A stretch of DNA of 64,000 nt from the NCBI GenBank assembly GCA_041649275.1, contig JBAZNL010000004.1, positions 1-64,000 on the forward strand. The letters run 5' to 3'. Below, piece by piece: positions 15,107 through 23,567 of this stretch. The DNA comes from Candidatus Izemoplasmatales bacterium (lineage in GTDB: Bacteria > Bacillota_I > Bacilli_A > Izemoplasmatales > Hujiaoplasmataceae). The stretch's first letter is position 1. Each line of letters starts with the position of its first letter. A program made the position numbers and the translations under genes. Below the pieces are notes generated by a model that was given only the letters and a program-made list of their open reading frames with translations, was not told the origin of the DNA and made no database searches.

Positions 15107-15463
15107 TCAGCGGAGGATGCATCCGGTCAGCAGCGGCAGGATCGCGGATCCGAGGACGAAGCTCGCCGCATTGGAGAGAAGCGACCATCGGACCGCCGCC
15201 GGAGGATCGCGGAATAGAAGGGCGTAGGCCGCCGCCTCGATCGCGAACACCATCGTCTCGATCGCGAGGACGACGAGCCAGATCCAGACGCCCGAGGGGG
15301 CGATCCGGGCGAACAGCAGATTGGCGGCGGGGTTCGTCATGGCATTCAGGACGAGCGAGGCGATGAGCGCCTTGCCGTTTTGCCGCGCGAGGAAGAAGAG
15401 GACGGCGGCCTCGATCGCCGCCGTGAGCAGGAAGGCGAGGACGAGGGTCCTAGGCTCCGGCAT
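15107..15463 (-). CDS. Small integral membrane protein (118 aa)
   Basis: 118 residues and about four hydrophobic helices (LVLAFLLTAAIEAAVLFFLA, WIWLVVLAIETMVFAIEAAAY, C-terminal FVLGSAILPLLTG). MTNPAANLLF in the middle is a recurring motif of small uncharacterised membrane proteins in Bacillota. It overlaps the upstream MFS gene by 14 nt and ends the three-gene operon. Function unknown. Confidence 0.65.
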   Translation of the reverse strand: MPEPRTLVLAFLLTAAIEAAVLFFLARQNGKALIASLVLNAMTNPAANLLFARIAPSGVWIWLVVLAIETMVFAIEAAAYALLFRDPPAAVRWSLLSNAASFVLGSAILPLLTGCILR

Positions 15464-16484
15464 GCGTGAGCGCCTCCTTCCGGCGCGGATCGCAGGCGAG
15501 GACGACCGCCGCGGGGACTGCGCAGAGAAGCAGCGTTGCGGAAAACGGCGCGTTTCCTTCGAGGACGAGCAGACCGAGAACGTATCCCGGGAACAGCGTC
15601 GCGGCGACGAGGCCGAAGCCGAACGCCTCCCGGCCCGGATAGCGGCGGTTGACGAGCGCTAGGGTGAGCGGCATCGTCATGTTGAAGGCGAATGTGGCGG
15701 CGATGAACGTGGCCGTCCACCCTGGAAAGAAGCCGTAGAGCAGGACCGCAAGTCCGACCGAGACGAGCGCTGTCGGCCGGATGCCGATCCGATCGGCGAC
15801 GAAGCCGCCCGCGGCCTTCCCGAGGGAAGCGGAGACGGCGATGGCGACGAGGACGGCAGGTCCGTCGGCCCAGTCCGTCGGCGCCGCCTTGCCGAGGAGC
15901 GCCCGCAGGAACGCCGTCGCGAGAAGGAGGACGATCCAGACGGTCTCGCGCGCACCGATCCGCGGGAGGGGGGCGGCGGGAGCCGGCGCTTCGTCCCGCG
16001 GGAGCAGTTCCGACGCAAGCAGGCACAGTCCCATGACCAGAAGGAAGCCGAGGGCGACCGTCGTCGTCGGAAAAAACGTGCCGACCGCCAGACCCGTCGC
16101 GCCGGATGCGACGAAGACGCCGGCGGGAGCCGAACGGCCCTTCGACCGGGCGAGCACGTATTTGCCGCCGGCGACGTGGAAGAGTCCGTTCCCGAGGCCG
16201 AGCGATACCGCCGCAAGCGGAACGGGCAGCGCGATCGCCGCGGACGCCGCGACGACGAGCAGCGAAACGCGAAGCCAGAAGCGGTCATGTCCCGTACGAT
16301 CGACGATCCGGCCGAAAAGCGGCTGGAGGACGAAAGCGACGGCATTGTAGGCGATGAAGACGAACAGCGGGATCCCGGAATCGGTCACCGCGTAGAGACG
16401 TGAAAAGACCGCGACGGCGCAGAGGCCGTCGACGGAAAGATGGAGACCTGCGTAGAGGGCCGTCCTGGCCCGGAAGAACTTCAT
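15450..16484 (-). CDS. MFS transporter
   Basis: 344 residues with about 11-12 membrane helices. PLFGRIVDRTGHDRFWLR is the MFS loop 2-3 motif (G-x-x-x-D-R-x-G), and GFVADRIGIRP is its counterpart in the second half. LGNGLFHVAGGKYVLARSKGR resembles fosmidomycin-resistance/YfkF-like exporters. It is shorter than the usual 400 residues. The ATG overlaps the stop of the upstream gene by one base (TGATG). The substrate is unknown; it shares an operon with a secreted repeat protein and a small membrane protein. Confidence 0.82.
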   Translation of the reverse strand: MKFFRARTALYAGLHLSVDGLCAVAVFSRLYAVTDSGIPLFVFIAYNAVAFVLQPLFGRIVDRTGHDRFWLRVSLLVVAASAAIALPVPLAAVSLGLGNGLFHVAGGKYVLARSKGRSAPAGVFVASGATGLAVGTFFPTTTVALGFLLVMGLCLLASELLPRDEAPAPAAPLPRIGARETVWIVLLLATAFLRALLGKAAPTDWADGPAVLVAIAVSASLGKAAGGFVADRIGIRPTALVSVGLAVLLYGFFPGWTATFIAATFAFNMTMPLTLALVNRRYPGREAFGFGLVAATLFPGYVLGLLVLEGNAPFSATLLLCAVPAAVVLACDPRRKEALTHAGA

Positions 16485-16843
16485 CAGGGCTGCGGGATCT
16501 CTTCGACCGGGAGTTCCTCCCAGTGCGCGCAGACGATGAGGGCGTTGCGGTCTCCCTGCCAGTACTGGTCGCCCGCCGGAACCGGCGTTCCGAATGAAAA
16601 CGGGGTCTCGCCGTCCAGAAGATACCAGCCGGCGAATTCATAGCCTTCCCGGACCGGGTCCGCGACTTCGGTCGCCTCGATGACGCCGCCGACGTCGACC
16701 CATGTCGAATGGAGGCACGTCCACTCCCGCTGGTCTTCCACGAAGACGACCTGAACGGACGAAGGCTCGCTGCAGGACGGAAACGCCATCACGTCGGCGA
16801 AATACAGGCCGACGCAGAACAGGAACAGGATCGCGTTACGCAT
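16484..16843 (-). CDS. Secreted protein with InlB B-repeat-like motif
   Basis: 119 residues. A hydrophobic N-terminal segment (MRNAILFLFCVGLYFADVMA) is probably a signal peptide or anchor. The C-terminal half has DPVREGYEFAGWYLLDGETP, the GY.F.GWY pattern of Listeria-Bacteroides (InlB B) repeats, a small beta-grasp module of surface proteins. Only one repeat is present. Being first in an operon with an MFS transporter is unusual for such modules. Confidence 0.65.
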   Translation of the reverse strand: MRNAILFLFCVGLYFADVMAFPSCSEPSSVQVVFVEDQREWTCLHSTWVDVGGVIEATEVADPVREGYEFAGWYLLDGETPFSFGTPVPAGDQYWQGDRNALIVCAHWEELPVEEIPQP

Positions 16844-16877
16844 GGTGAACCCTCCGTTTCGTTGACTTCACGCCGTC

Positions 16878-16906
16878 ATTATACACGATTCGAAGGATTC
16901 AATCAA
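16878..16906 (-). promoter_or_regulatory. Promoter of the InlB-like/MFS operon
   Basis: TTGATT (16901-16906), 17 bp spacer, TATAAT (16878-16883) on the minus strand. Confidence 0.8.
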
Positions 16907-16932
16907 CGCCGCGGCCAATCTTTTCAAAGAGA

Positions 16933-16965
16933 GTGCGGCGTTCCGGGATTCGCGGAATGCCGCAC
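16933..16965 (-). terminator. Terminator after the cyclophilin gene
   Basis: A 13 bp stem GTGCGGCATTCCG/CGGAACGCCGCAC (one mismatch) on the minus strand, followed by TCTCTTTG. The U-tract is weak, but the stem is strong and sits directly after the stop codon. Confidence 0.65.
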
Positions 16966-16972
16966 GGACGAT

Positions 16973-17449
16973 TCATTCGGAGACGACGACCTTCTCGATC
17001 GCGACGTCCTGGAGCGGCCGATCCTGCCGGTCGGTCGGGACCGACGCGATCGCATCGAGGGTCTCGAAGCCGGACGTCATCCGCCCGAAGGCGGCGTAGG
17101 CGCCGTCGAGGTGCGGACTGGCCTTGTGCATCACGAAGAACTGCGAGGAGGCCGAGTCGGGCACCATCGTGCGCGCCATCGAGATCACGCCGCGCTCGTG
17201 CTTCAGGTCGTTCTGCACGCCGTTCTGGCGGAATTCGCCCTTGATCGTCCGGACCTTGCCGGACCCGGCGCCGCCCTGGATCATGAAGTTCCTGATGACG
17301 CGATGGAAGATCGCGCCTTCGTAATAGCCGCGGGTCGCCAGGTCGATGAAGTTCGCGACCGTGTTCGGCGCCGCCGCGGGTTCGAGTTCGAAGGTCATCG
17401 GAGCGTAGCCCCGGACGTGGATCGTGACGATCGGTTTCTTGGGTTCCAT
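16973..17449 (-). CDS. Peptidyl-prolyl cis-trans isomerase, cyclophilin type
   Basis: 158 residues with the cyclophilin core: NTVANFIDLATRGYYEGAIF, HRVIRNFMIQGG (catalytic R and substrate-binding F/Q), ISMARTMVPDSASSQFF and AAFGRMTSGFETLDAIA. No signal peptide, so cytoplasmic. It would accelerate proline isomerisation during folding. It is the last gene of the tldD-tldE-photolyase unit, 26 nt after the photolyase stop, with AAAGGA before the ATG. Confidence 0.92.
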   Translation of the reverse strand: MEPKKPIVTIHVRGYAPMTFELEPAAAPNTVANFIDLATRGYYEGAIFHRVIRNFMIQGGAGSGKVRTIKGEFRQNGVQNDLKHERGVISMARTMVPDSASSQFFVMHKASPHLDGAYAAFGRMTSGFETLDAIASVPTDRQDRPLQDVAIEKVVVSE

Positions 17450-17475
17450 GGAATGTCCTTTCCGAAGCGGATGGC

Positions 17476-18852
17476 CTAGGGCCGTTTGTCGGGAATCGAG
17501 GCGACGCGCGCGACGTAGCTCCTCATGTCGTACTTGCGCTCGAGTCCCCTGTCGTTCATGTACCGGAGCGTCCCGAAGACGGGACGTTCGCCCCACGGGC
17601 GGTCGTGCTTCCCGAAGCACCAGGCGGCGCCGGCGTAACCGTTCGCGTCGCGGCCGTCGAGGAACCAGCGGTCGTCGAGGGCGACGATCGTCTCGTAGGC
17701 GGTCCGAAAGGACGGCGTCCACTCGATGATCTTCTTCGCCCAGTACATGCGCATGGTGGTGTGCATGAAGCCGCTCTTGCGCATCTCCGCCATCGCCGCG
17801 TTATAGTACGGGTCGGCGGTGTTGCCGGCCTCGAGGTCGGCGAAGGAATACAGGACGGGACGGGGATCGTCCGCATGCTCGGTCATCGTGCGGTACGCCC
17901 AGGGTTCCGTCATCGTCTCGAATTTGTCGTATCCGGCGGTATGCCACACGAAGTTGACCGCCAGTTCGCGGCGCACGAGAAGTTGTTCGAGGTAGTCGTC
18001 GAAGGCGGCGTCGCGAAGCGTTCCGGCGGCGTGCGCGGCCGTGATCCGGTCGAGCAGTTCGACCGCGGCGATCTGTCCGAAATGGAGGTACGGGGACATT
18101 CCCGAGGTGAGCTCCCCGCCGGGATCGGAAGCGTCGGGATAACGGTCCGCCGCGGTTTCGAGAAAACGCTCGAAGCGGCGGAGGGCCTCCGTCCGGCCGC
18201 CCTGGAAGACGGGGCTTTCCGGCACCGAGGCGTCGACGCCCGCGGGGATCGTCCAGTCGCGTGGTCCGGCGGCGGCGGCGCGGATCCGGACTTCGGGGAT
18301 CACGCCGTCCGACAGGAAGGAACCGTACTGGCGCATGAGCGCGGGACGGATCGCGTAGGCGGCGTAGGCGGCCTTCGGATAGGCGAGGCGGACCGGGACG
18401 ACGACGTCGGAATCGACCTCGAGGAAGCGGAGGGAAGGATGGTGCGCGCGGACGGCATCGGCGAGCCGCGTCCGCCAGGTGCGCTGGTGGGAGAGGTAGC
18501 CGGTGTCGCAGACGAGCGCGCATGCGTCGCCGAGCATTCCTCCGACCACGGTCGCGGGATCGCCGCGGCGGAGGACGAAGCCGATTCCGCGTCGATCCAG
18601 TTCGGCCGCGGTCTCGCGGAGGCCTTCGAACATGAAGGCGAAGGAACGGAGGTTGGCGCCGGGATAGGACGGATCGACGACGAAGACGACCGTGACCGGC
18701 AGTCCCGCGTCGTTGGCGATCCCGACGGCCGTCGCGAGGGCGTGGTTCCGATGGACCCGCTGGCTCTGCTGCATCCAATAGATGACGTGCGTCCCGCCGG
18801 CGTCGGGGCGGCCTTCCTGACGGACGACGACGCGCCGGGGGTCGGCCGTCAA
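17476..18852 (-). CDS. phr: Deoxyribodipyrimidine photolyase, class II type
   Basis: 458 residues. VIYWMQQSQRVHRNHALATA at about residue 23 and the C-terminal NGYAGAAWCFGKHDRPWGER, then FGTLRYMNDRGLERKYD, are hallmarks of class II CPD photolyases, which use FADH- and light to split pyrimidine dimers. The FAD-binding part also shows SGMSPYLHFGQIA and RRELAVNFVWH. The start overlaps the TldE stop (ATGA). A light-dependent repair enzyme suggests that the organism, although rich in anaerobe-type enzymes, meets sunlight at times. Confidence 0.92.
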   Translation of the reverse strand: MTADPRRVVVRQEGRPDAGGTHVIYWMQQSQRVHRNHALATAVGIANDAGLPVTVVFVVDPSYPGANLRSFAFMFEGLRETAAELDRRGIGFVLRRGDPATVVGGMLGDACALVCDTGYLSHQRTWRTRLADAVRAHHPSLRFLEVDSDVVVPVRLAYPKAAYAAYAIRPALMRQYGSFLSDGVIPEVRIRAAAAGPRDWTIPAGVDASVPESPVFQGGRTEALRRFERFLETAADRYPDASDPGGELTSGMSPYLHFGQIAAVELLDRITAAHAAGTLRDAAFDDYLEQLLVRRELAVNFVWHTAGYDKFETMTEPWAYRTMTEHADDPRPVLYSFADLEAGNTADPYYNAAMAEMRKSGFMHTTMRMYWAKKIIEWTPSFRTAYETIVALDDRWFLDGRDANGYAGAAWCFGKHDRPWGERPVFGTLRYMNDRGLERKYDMRSYVARVASIPDKRP

Positions 18853-20117
18853 AGGACGTCCATGCCCTTCAGAAGCAGGAATTTCGGCCCGCGGTACCGG
18901 AGGCCGTCGACCGTTTCCTTCGAGAGGACGAGGTCGGACAGGACGGCTTCGATGCGGCCGCTGAAGGAGAAGCCGGAGACGGGGATGTAGTTCTTGCCGT
19001 CGAACCAGACGGCGAGGCGGACTTCGCCGCCGATGTAATCGCTGTAGACGTCGATCTGGATGCCCGAGAGGGCGATGATCTCGAGGTGCGGCTTCTTCAT
19101 GATCTTCGCCGCGGTCGTGGTCCCGCGGGCCACGGCAAGCGTCGGGAAGGATCCCGTCGGCTTCATCCCGAGGTATTGGGCGTATTGGTTGGATCCGTAA
19201 TGCGAGACGAGCTTGCCTTGATCCACGACCGTGACCGGAGCGAGCAGGACGCCATCCCGGTCGAAGGCGTCCGCCTTCGTCGAGAGCGTCCAGCCGACCG
19301 TGAGGCGATCGCCCTTCGGATCCTTCTGGATCATGTCGCCGATTTGCTTGTCGGTGCTCTTGCGGTAGACGCCTTCGTAGGAAAGGTCGCCGATCAGTTC
19401 GCGGAAGAACTCCTCGACCTCGTCGCTGCGGAGGACGACGTCGGCCTTGCCGATCGCCGGCAGCCGGCCGGCGTCGTAGCGGAGGGCGACGTCCGCGATC
19501 GCGGTCTTCGCGTCCTCGCGGACCTTCTCGAGGTCGACGGTCTTGTAGGCGAACATCCGGATCAGTTCGACCTTGCGGTCGGGTCCGTCGTGCGAGGGGA
19601 TCGCCTCGACGTCCACCTTGGCGGTGGTCTTCGTCAGGTCGACGCCTTCGGAGTTCACGATCCGGACGGTGGTCCGGGTATGGAAGACTTCGAGGGCGTT
19701 GAAGCGCGAGACGGGGGTGGAAGCCTCGAAGAAGGCGCTTGCGACGCCGTCGATCAGTTCGTACGGGTCGGAGGCGTCCTCCTTCTCCTTCCAGGTGCGG
19801 CGGCGTTCACCCTTGACGAGGTCGAAGGCGGCGTTCTTGACGAACTGCGCGGCGAAGACGGCCTCGGCGACCTTGCGGTCGATCTCGGCTTTGGACTGGA
19901 CGCGGCCGACGGCGAAGGACGACGAGCCGAGGTACCGCCCGTCCGCGCCGTGCCGGCGGTAGACGGTGACGGTCCATTCGCGCGTCTCGACGCGCCGCGA
20001 GGTCTCCTTCTTCTGCATCACGTAGAAGACCTGGGAGGCGACGGTCGCCGTTTCGTTCACGAGCCATCCGGAGACGGCCGGGTTGGCCGCGAGGGCGTTC
20101 ACGAGTTTTCTGATCAT
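18849..20117 (-). CDS. tldE: TldE/PmbA-like subunit of the TldD-TldE protease
   Basis: 422 residues, PmbA/TldE/TldD family without the HExxxH motif of TldD. Family blocks seen include RIVNSEGVDLTKTTAKVDVEA, a central RSDEVEEFFRELIGDLSYEG and the late GSFPTLAVARGTTTAAKIMK. In Escherichia coli TldD and TldE form one zinc protease that trims unfolded peptides and some RiPP precursors. ATG 20115-20117 overlaps the tldD stop (ATGA). No RiPP precursor was recognised near by. Confidence 0.85.
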   Translation of the reverse strand: MIRKLVNALAANPAVSGWLVNETATVASQVFYVMQKKETSRRVETREWTVTVYRRHGADGRYLGSSSFAVGRVQSKAEIDRKVAEAVFAAQFVKNAAFDLVKGERRRTWKEKEDASDPYELIDGVASAFFEASTPVSRFNALEVFHTRTTVRIVNSEGVDLTKTTAKVDVEAIPSHDGPDRKVELIRMFAYKTVDLEKVREDAKTAIADVALRYDAGRLPAIGKADVVLRSDEVEEFFRELIGDLSYEGVYRKSTDKQIGDMIQKDPKGDRLTVGWTLSTKADAFDRDGVLLAPVTVVDQGKLVSHYGSNQYAQYLGMKPTGSFPTLAVARGTTTAAKIMKKPHLEIIALSGIQIDVYSDYIGGEVRLAVWFDGKNYIPVSGFSFSGRIEAVLSDLVLSKETVDGLRYRGPKFLLLKGMDVL

Positions 20118-21520
20118 CCGATCTTCACCGTCGCTTTCAGACAAGGACCGCCGTCGGAGACGCGGACGAATTCCTTGTATCCCTTGCCGCAGGAGCCGCT
20201 GCCGATGACGTCGAAGTCGTTCGACACGGCGGTGATCGACTCGAGGAGGTCGATCACGTAGCCGGACATCACGACCGGCGAGACGATCTTGCCGGTGAAC
20301 TTGCCGTCCTTGATCTCGCGGCCGTAGTGGGCGGTGCACTGGATGCCCCAGTTCTTCGGGTCCTCCATGCCGTTGTTGGTCTGGACGATGTAGTAGCCGT
20401 CCTTGATCGAGGCGATCATCTCGGAAAGGGACGAGCGTCCCTTCTCGAAGAAGGTGTTGGTCATGCGCGTGTAGGCCTTGCGCTTGTACGATTCGCGCCG
20501 GCTGTTGCCGGTCGGGACGGTGCCGAGCTGAAGCGCCGAGAGTACGTCGGAGATGCCGTCGACGAGGATGCCCTTGTCGATGATCCTGGTGTCGCCGGCG
20601 AGGACGCCGTCGTCGTCGAAGAAGTACGAGGCGACCGAGAAGGCGGAGGCGGCCCCGTCACGCATGCTGACGAGGCGCGAGGCCACCTTCTTGCCCATGT
20701 AGTCCTTGGCGGCGGCGCGATCCTTCACGAACATGTCCATCTCGACGCCGTGGCCGAAGGCCTCGTGGGCGATCAGTCCGGTGATCGAGGGATCGGTGAC
20801 GATCTCGTAGACGCCCGGCTTCGGGGGTTCGGAGTCGAGCAGTTCGATCGCGAGCTTCGCCGTCGACGCCATCGACGCCTTCAGGTCGGCGAGGGCGCGT
20901 TCGACGGAATTCGTGCCGAATCCGTCGTAGGCGTACTTGGCGTTCTCGCCGCGGCGGGCGAGGACGAAGGAACGGGGATTGGACCAGGTGTAGTATTGCG
21001 CGAGGTCTTTGTCCCGGGAGATGAAGATCTTCGAGATCTCGACCGTCTCGACGCTCGCGCGGGCGTTCGCGACGAGGGGGTCGGACTTGATCGTCTCGTC
21101 GACGTAGGCCTTCAGGGTGGCGATGATCTCCTCGGCCGTGAAGTCACGACCGACGTTCTTGCGCGTGAACCGTTTCCTGAGGGGCGTCTCGACGAGCGCG
21201 CCGACGGCGACCGGCGGGACGGTGCCCTTCGCGGCGACGAGCCGGTCGACGGCGTCGACGACGGCGGCGAGATGCTTCGGGTCGAGGACGTTGGTCGAAT
21301 ATTCGACGTATCCGCGGCCGTCGAAGACCTTGACGACGAAGCCGCATTCGGTGAGGGGGCTCGGAACGACGTTCGTGGTCGAACGGTCGACGGCGACGGT
21401 GAGTCCTTCGACGTCGGTTCCGAGGACGCTCGCGTAGGCGTACTTCTCGCCGAGCAGGCGCACGAGTTCGCGGATCGCCGGCTGTTTCGATTTCAGGTAT
21501 TTCGAGAATGTTCCAGTCAT
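20114..21520 (-). CDS. tldD: TldD-like metalloprotease subunit
   Basis: 468 residues. GLIAHEAFGHGVEMDMF contains the catalytic HExxxH zinc motif; RLVSMRDGAASAFSVASYFFDDDG and GSGSCGKGYKEFVRVSDGGPCLKATVKIG are conserved C-terminal blocks. It should pair with the following TldE to form a cytoplasmic protease with a narrow chamber. The ATG has CCGGAGG upstream. It is the first gene of the tldD-tldE-photolyase-cyclophilin operon. Confidence 0.9.
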   Translation of the reverse strand: MTGTFSKYLKSKQPAIRELVRLLGEKYAYASVLGTDVEGLTVAVDRSTTNVVPSPLTECGFVVKVFDGRGYVEYSTNVLDPKHLAAVVDAVDRLVAAKGTVPPVAVGALVETPLRKRFTRKNVGRDFTAEEIIATLKAYVDETIKSDPLVANARASVETVEISKIFISRDKDLAQYYTWSNPRSFVLARRGENAKYAYDGFGTNSVERALADLKASMASTAKLAIELLDSEPPKPGVYEIVTDPSITGLIAHEAFGHGVEMDMFVKDRAAAKDYMGKKVASRLVSMRDGAASAFSVASYFFDDDGVLAGDTRIIDKGILVDGISDVLSALQLGTVPTGNSRRESYKRKAYTRMTNTFFEKGRSSLSEMIASIKDGYYIVQTNNGMEDPKNWGIQCTAHYGREIKDGKFTGKIVSPVVMSGYVIDLLESITAVSNDFDVIGSGSCGKGYKEFVRVSDGGPCLKATVKIG

Positions 21521-21683
21521 GGGGATACCTCCGGTACATTCATTATATCATCTGTCGCGCGAACGCGAGGCGTTTTCGTGCCCGGACGAGCGCTTTTCGG
21601 GGGACGGGAGCGTCCGTGAGCGTCCTTCGGGACAAAGCCCGCTTCCGGGTGTATCATGGAATCGTGAGAAGGAGAGTGAAAAC

Positions 21684-21875
21684 ATGAAGAAGAATGTCGG
21701 AAACGTCGATCGCGCCATCCGCCTCGGAGTCGGCGCCGTCCTCGTGATCCTCGCCGTCGCGATCCCGTTCTGGTGGCTTCTGATCCCCGCCGCCATCGCC
21801 CTCGCCACCGCCGCGGTCCAGCGCTGCCCGCTGTACCTGCCGTTCAAGATCGACACCAACAAGGACAAGCACTGA
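21684..21875 (+). CDS. DUF2892 (YgaP-like) small membrane protein
   Basis: 63 residues: MKKNVGNVDRAIRLGVGAVL, a second hydrophobic stretch, and RCPLYLPFKIDTNKDK. The N-V-G-x-x-D-R-x-x-R-x-x-x-G start and the conserved Cys before PLY are diagnostic of DUF2892, known also as the membrane part of rhodanese YgaP. Free-standing copies have no assigned function. GGAGAGTG lies at a good distance from the ATG. Confidence 0.85.
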   Translation: MKKNVGNVDRAIRLGVGAVLVILAVAIPFWWLLIPAAIALATAAVQRCPLYLPFKIDTNKDKH

Positions 21876-21889
21876 GTTCATCGAAACGC

Positions 21890-21927
21890 AAAGAGACCCG
21901 GAAGGCGACTTCCGGGTCTCTTTGCTC
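21890..21927. terminator. Bidirectional terminator
   Basis: A perfect 15 bp stem, AAAGAGACCCGGAAG/CTTCCGGGTCTCTTT, with GCGA loop. It separates the DUF2892 gene from the convergent phn operon. Confidence 0.85.
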
Positions 21928-21933
21928 GTTTCT

Positions 21934-22749
21934 TCAGACCAGTTTCTTGCGCAGCGCCGAGGAGATGCTGTCCACGGCGAGGACCATCACCATGATGGCG
22001 ACGATGACGCCCGGAAGGCTGACCCACGACGGCGGGTTCGAGTACAGGATGATCAGGGTGCCGAGTCCCCCGGCGCCGATCGCGCCGAGCACGGTCGCCG
22101 AACGCACGTTGATGTCGAGACGGTACAAGGCGATGGACGACATCAGCGGCATGAGTTGGGGCAGGATGCCGAAGCGGAGTTTCTGCAGCGAATCGGCTCC
22201 GACGGCGTCGAGCGCCTCGATCGAACTGCGATCCATGCTGTCGATCGCTTCCGAGAACAGCTTCCCGAGCATCCCCACGGAGTGGATGCCGATGACGAAG
22301 ATGCCCGTGATCGGACCGGTGCCGATCCCCTTGACCAGGATGAACGCCAGGATGATCTCCGGAAACACGCGGATGATGACGAGGAAGAACCGTCCGATCC
22401 TCGCGACGCGTTTGCCGACGACGTTTTCCGCGGCCAGGAAACTGGCCGGAACCGCAAGAATCCCGCCCACCAGCGTGCCGATGAAGGCGATCGCCAGCGT
22501 CTGGATCGCATAGTATGCGATGCTTTGGCTGAACGTGAATTCTCCATACCCGAGGACGGTCGACCAGTCGATGTTCAGAAAGCCCCGGATGATTCCCAGG
22601 AAGACATACGGGATCTGCGGGAATCGGAGCGGATTGATGGTCGCCCCGTCAAACGAGAGCACCAGAATCGTGCCGATCGCGGCGACGAACAGCAGGTTCA
22701 TGATCCATTTCTTCGGTTTCTTCGCGAGAACGTTCCGCAGACGGTTCAT
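21934..22749 (-). CDS. phnE: Phosphonate/phosphite-type ABC permease (second)
   Basis: 271 residues, about six membrane helices. The cytoplasmic loop (SMDRSSIEALDAVGADSLQKLRFGILPQLMP) and the following INVRSATVLGAIGAGGLG are typical of PhnE permeases. It overlaps the first permease by 4 nt and ends the phnDCEE operon. With its partner it should form a heterodimeric pore. Confidence 0.88.
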   Translation of the reverse strand: MNRLRNVLAKKPKKWIMNLLFVAAIGTILVLSFDGATINPLRFPQIPYVFLGIIRGFLNIDWSTVLGYGEFTFSQSIAYYAIQTLAIAFIGTLVGGILAVPASFLAAENVVGKRVARIGRFFLVIIRVFPEIILAFILVKGIGTGPITGIFVIGIHSVGMLGKLFSEAIDSMDRSSIEALDAVGADSLQKLRFGILPQLMPLMSSIALYRLDINVRSATVLGAIGAGGLGTLIILYSNPPSWVSLPGVIVAIMVMVLAVDSISSALRKKLV

Positions 22750-23567
22750 GCCAGCTTCCTCCTCACGACATCGGAGAACAGCTGGATGATGACGCAGATG
22801 ATGAAGATCAGGATGATCGCGCCTCCGACCTTGTCGTAGTCCGTCATCTCGCTGTCCTTCATGACCGTGCCGATGCTGCTGATGCCGACATAGCTGAGGA
22901 TAGCCGAGGAGCGGATGTTCGTCTCCAGGATGTAGATGGCGTATCCGACGTAATCGGGGAACACCTGGGGAAACACCGCGTACCGGATCGCCTGGAGTTT
23001 GTTCGCTCCCGTGGACTCGAGCGCCTCGACGATGTTCATGTCGATCGTCTCGATCAGTTCATAGAGCATCTTGACCATGATGCCGAAGGTGAAGAGGGCG
23101 ATCGCGAACAGACCGGCCAGAATGCCGGTCCCCACGAAACTGATGCAGATCGCGGCAAGGACCGGAATCGGGATGGTGCGAAACAGGTTGAGAAGGAATC
23201 GGAACGGGGTATAGATCCACTTGGTCTTCACGATGTTCTTCGACGAGAGCAGGGAAAACGGCACCGCGAACAGTGCGCCGATGACGGTTCCCCCGTAGCA
23301 CATCTGGAGGGTGGTCACCATCACGTTCTGGAGTTTGAGGATATAGGCGAAGTAATCGCCCCAGTCCTCTCCTCGATGCGGCGAGAACAGCTTCTTCAGG
23401 ATGACCGGAAGCTCTTCAGGGTGGAATTGGATGCCGATGCTGTCGAGCGAGACGAGATAGGCGAAGAGGACCGTGAGTCCGCCGATGACGACGAGCACGA
23501 TCCAACTCTTGTTATGTGGCTTGTATACGATCTTCCCGTTGGTGAGCGTGATTTTCGCCATCGTCAT
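22746..23567 (-). CDS. phnE: Phosphonate/phosphite-type ABC permease (first)
   Basis: 273 residues with about six helices. EALESTGANKLQAIRYAVFPQVFPDYVGY is the EAA loop and NIRSSAILSYVGISSIG the PhnE signature after it. The first ATG overlaps the phnC stop by 4 nt; a second ATG six bases later has better spacing from GGTGA, so the start may be MAKITLT. The two permeases are only distantly alike. Confidence 0.88.
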   Translation of the reverse strand: MTMAKITLTNGKIVYKPHNKSWIVLVVIGGLTVLFAYLVSLDSIGIQFHPEELPVILKKLFSPHRGEDWGDYFAYILKLQNVMVTTLQMCYGGTVIGALFAVPFSLLSSKNIVKTKWIYTPFRFLLNLFRTIPIPVLAAICISFVGTGILAGLFAIALFTFGIMVKMLYELIETIDMNIVEALESTGANKLQAIRYAVFPQVFPDYVGYAIYILETNIRSSAILSYVGISSIGTVMKDSEMTDYDKVGGAIILIFIICVIIQLFSDVVRRKLA

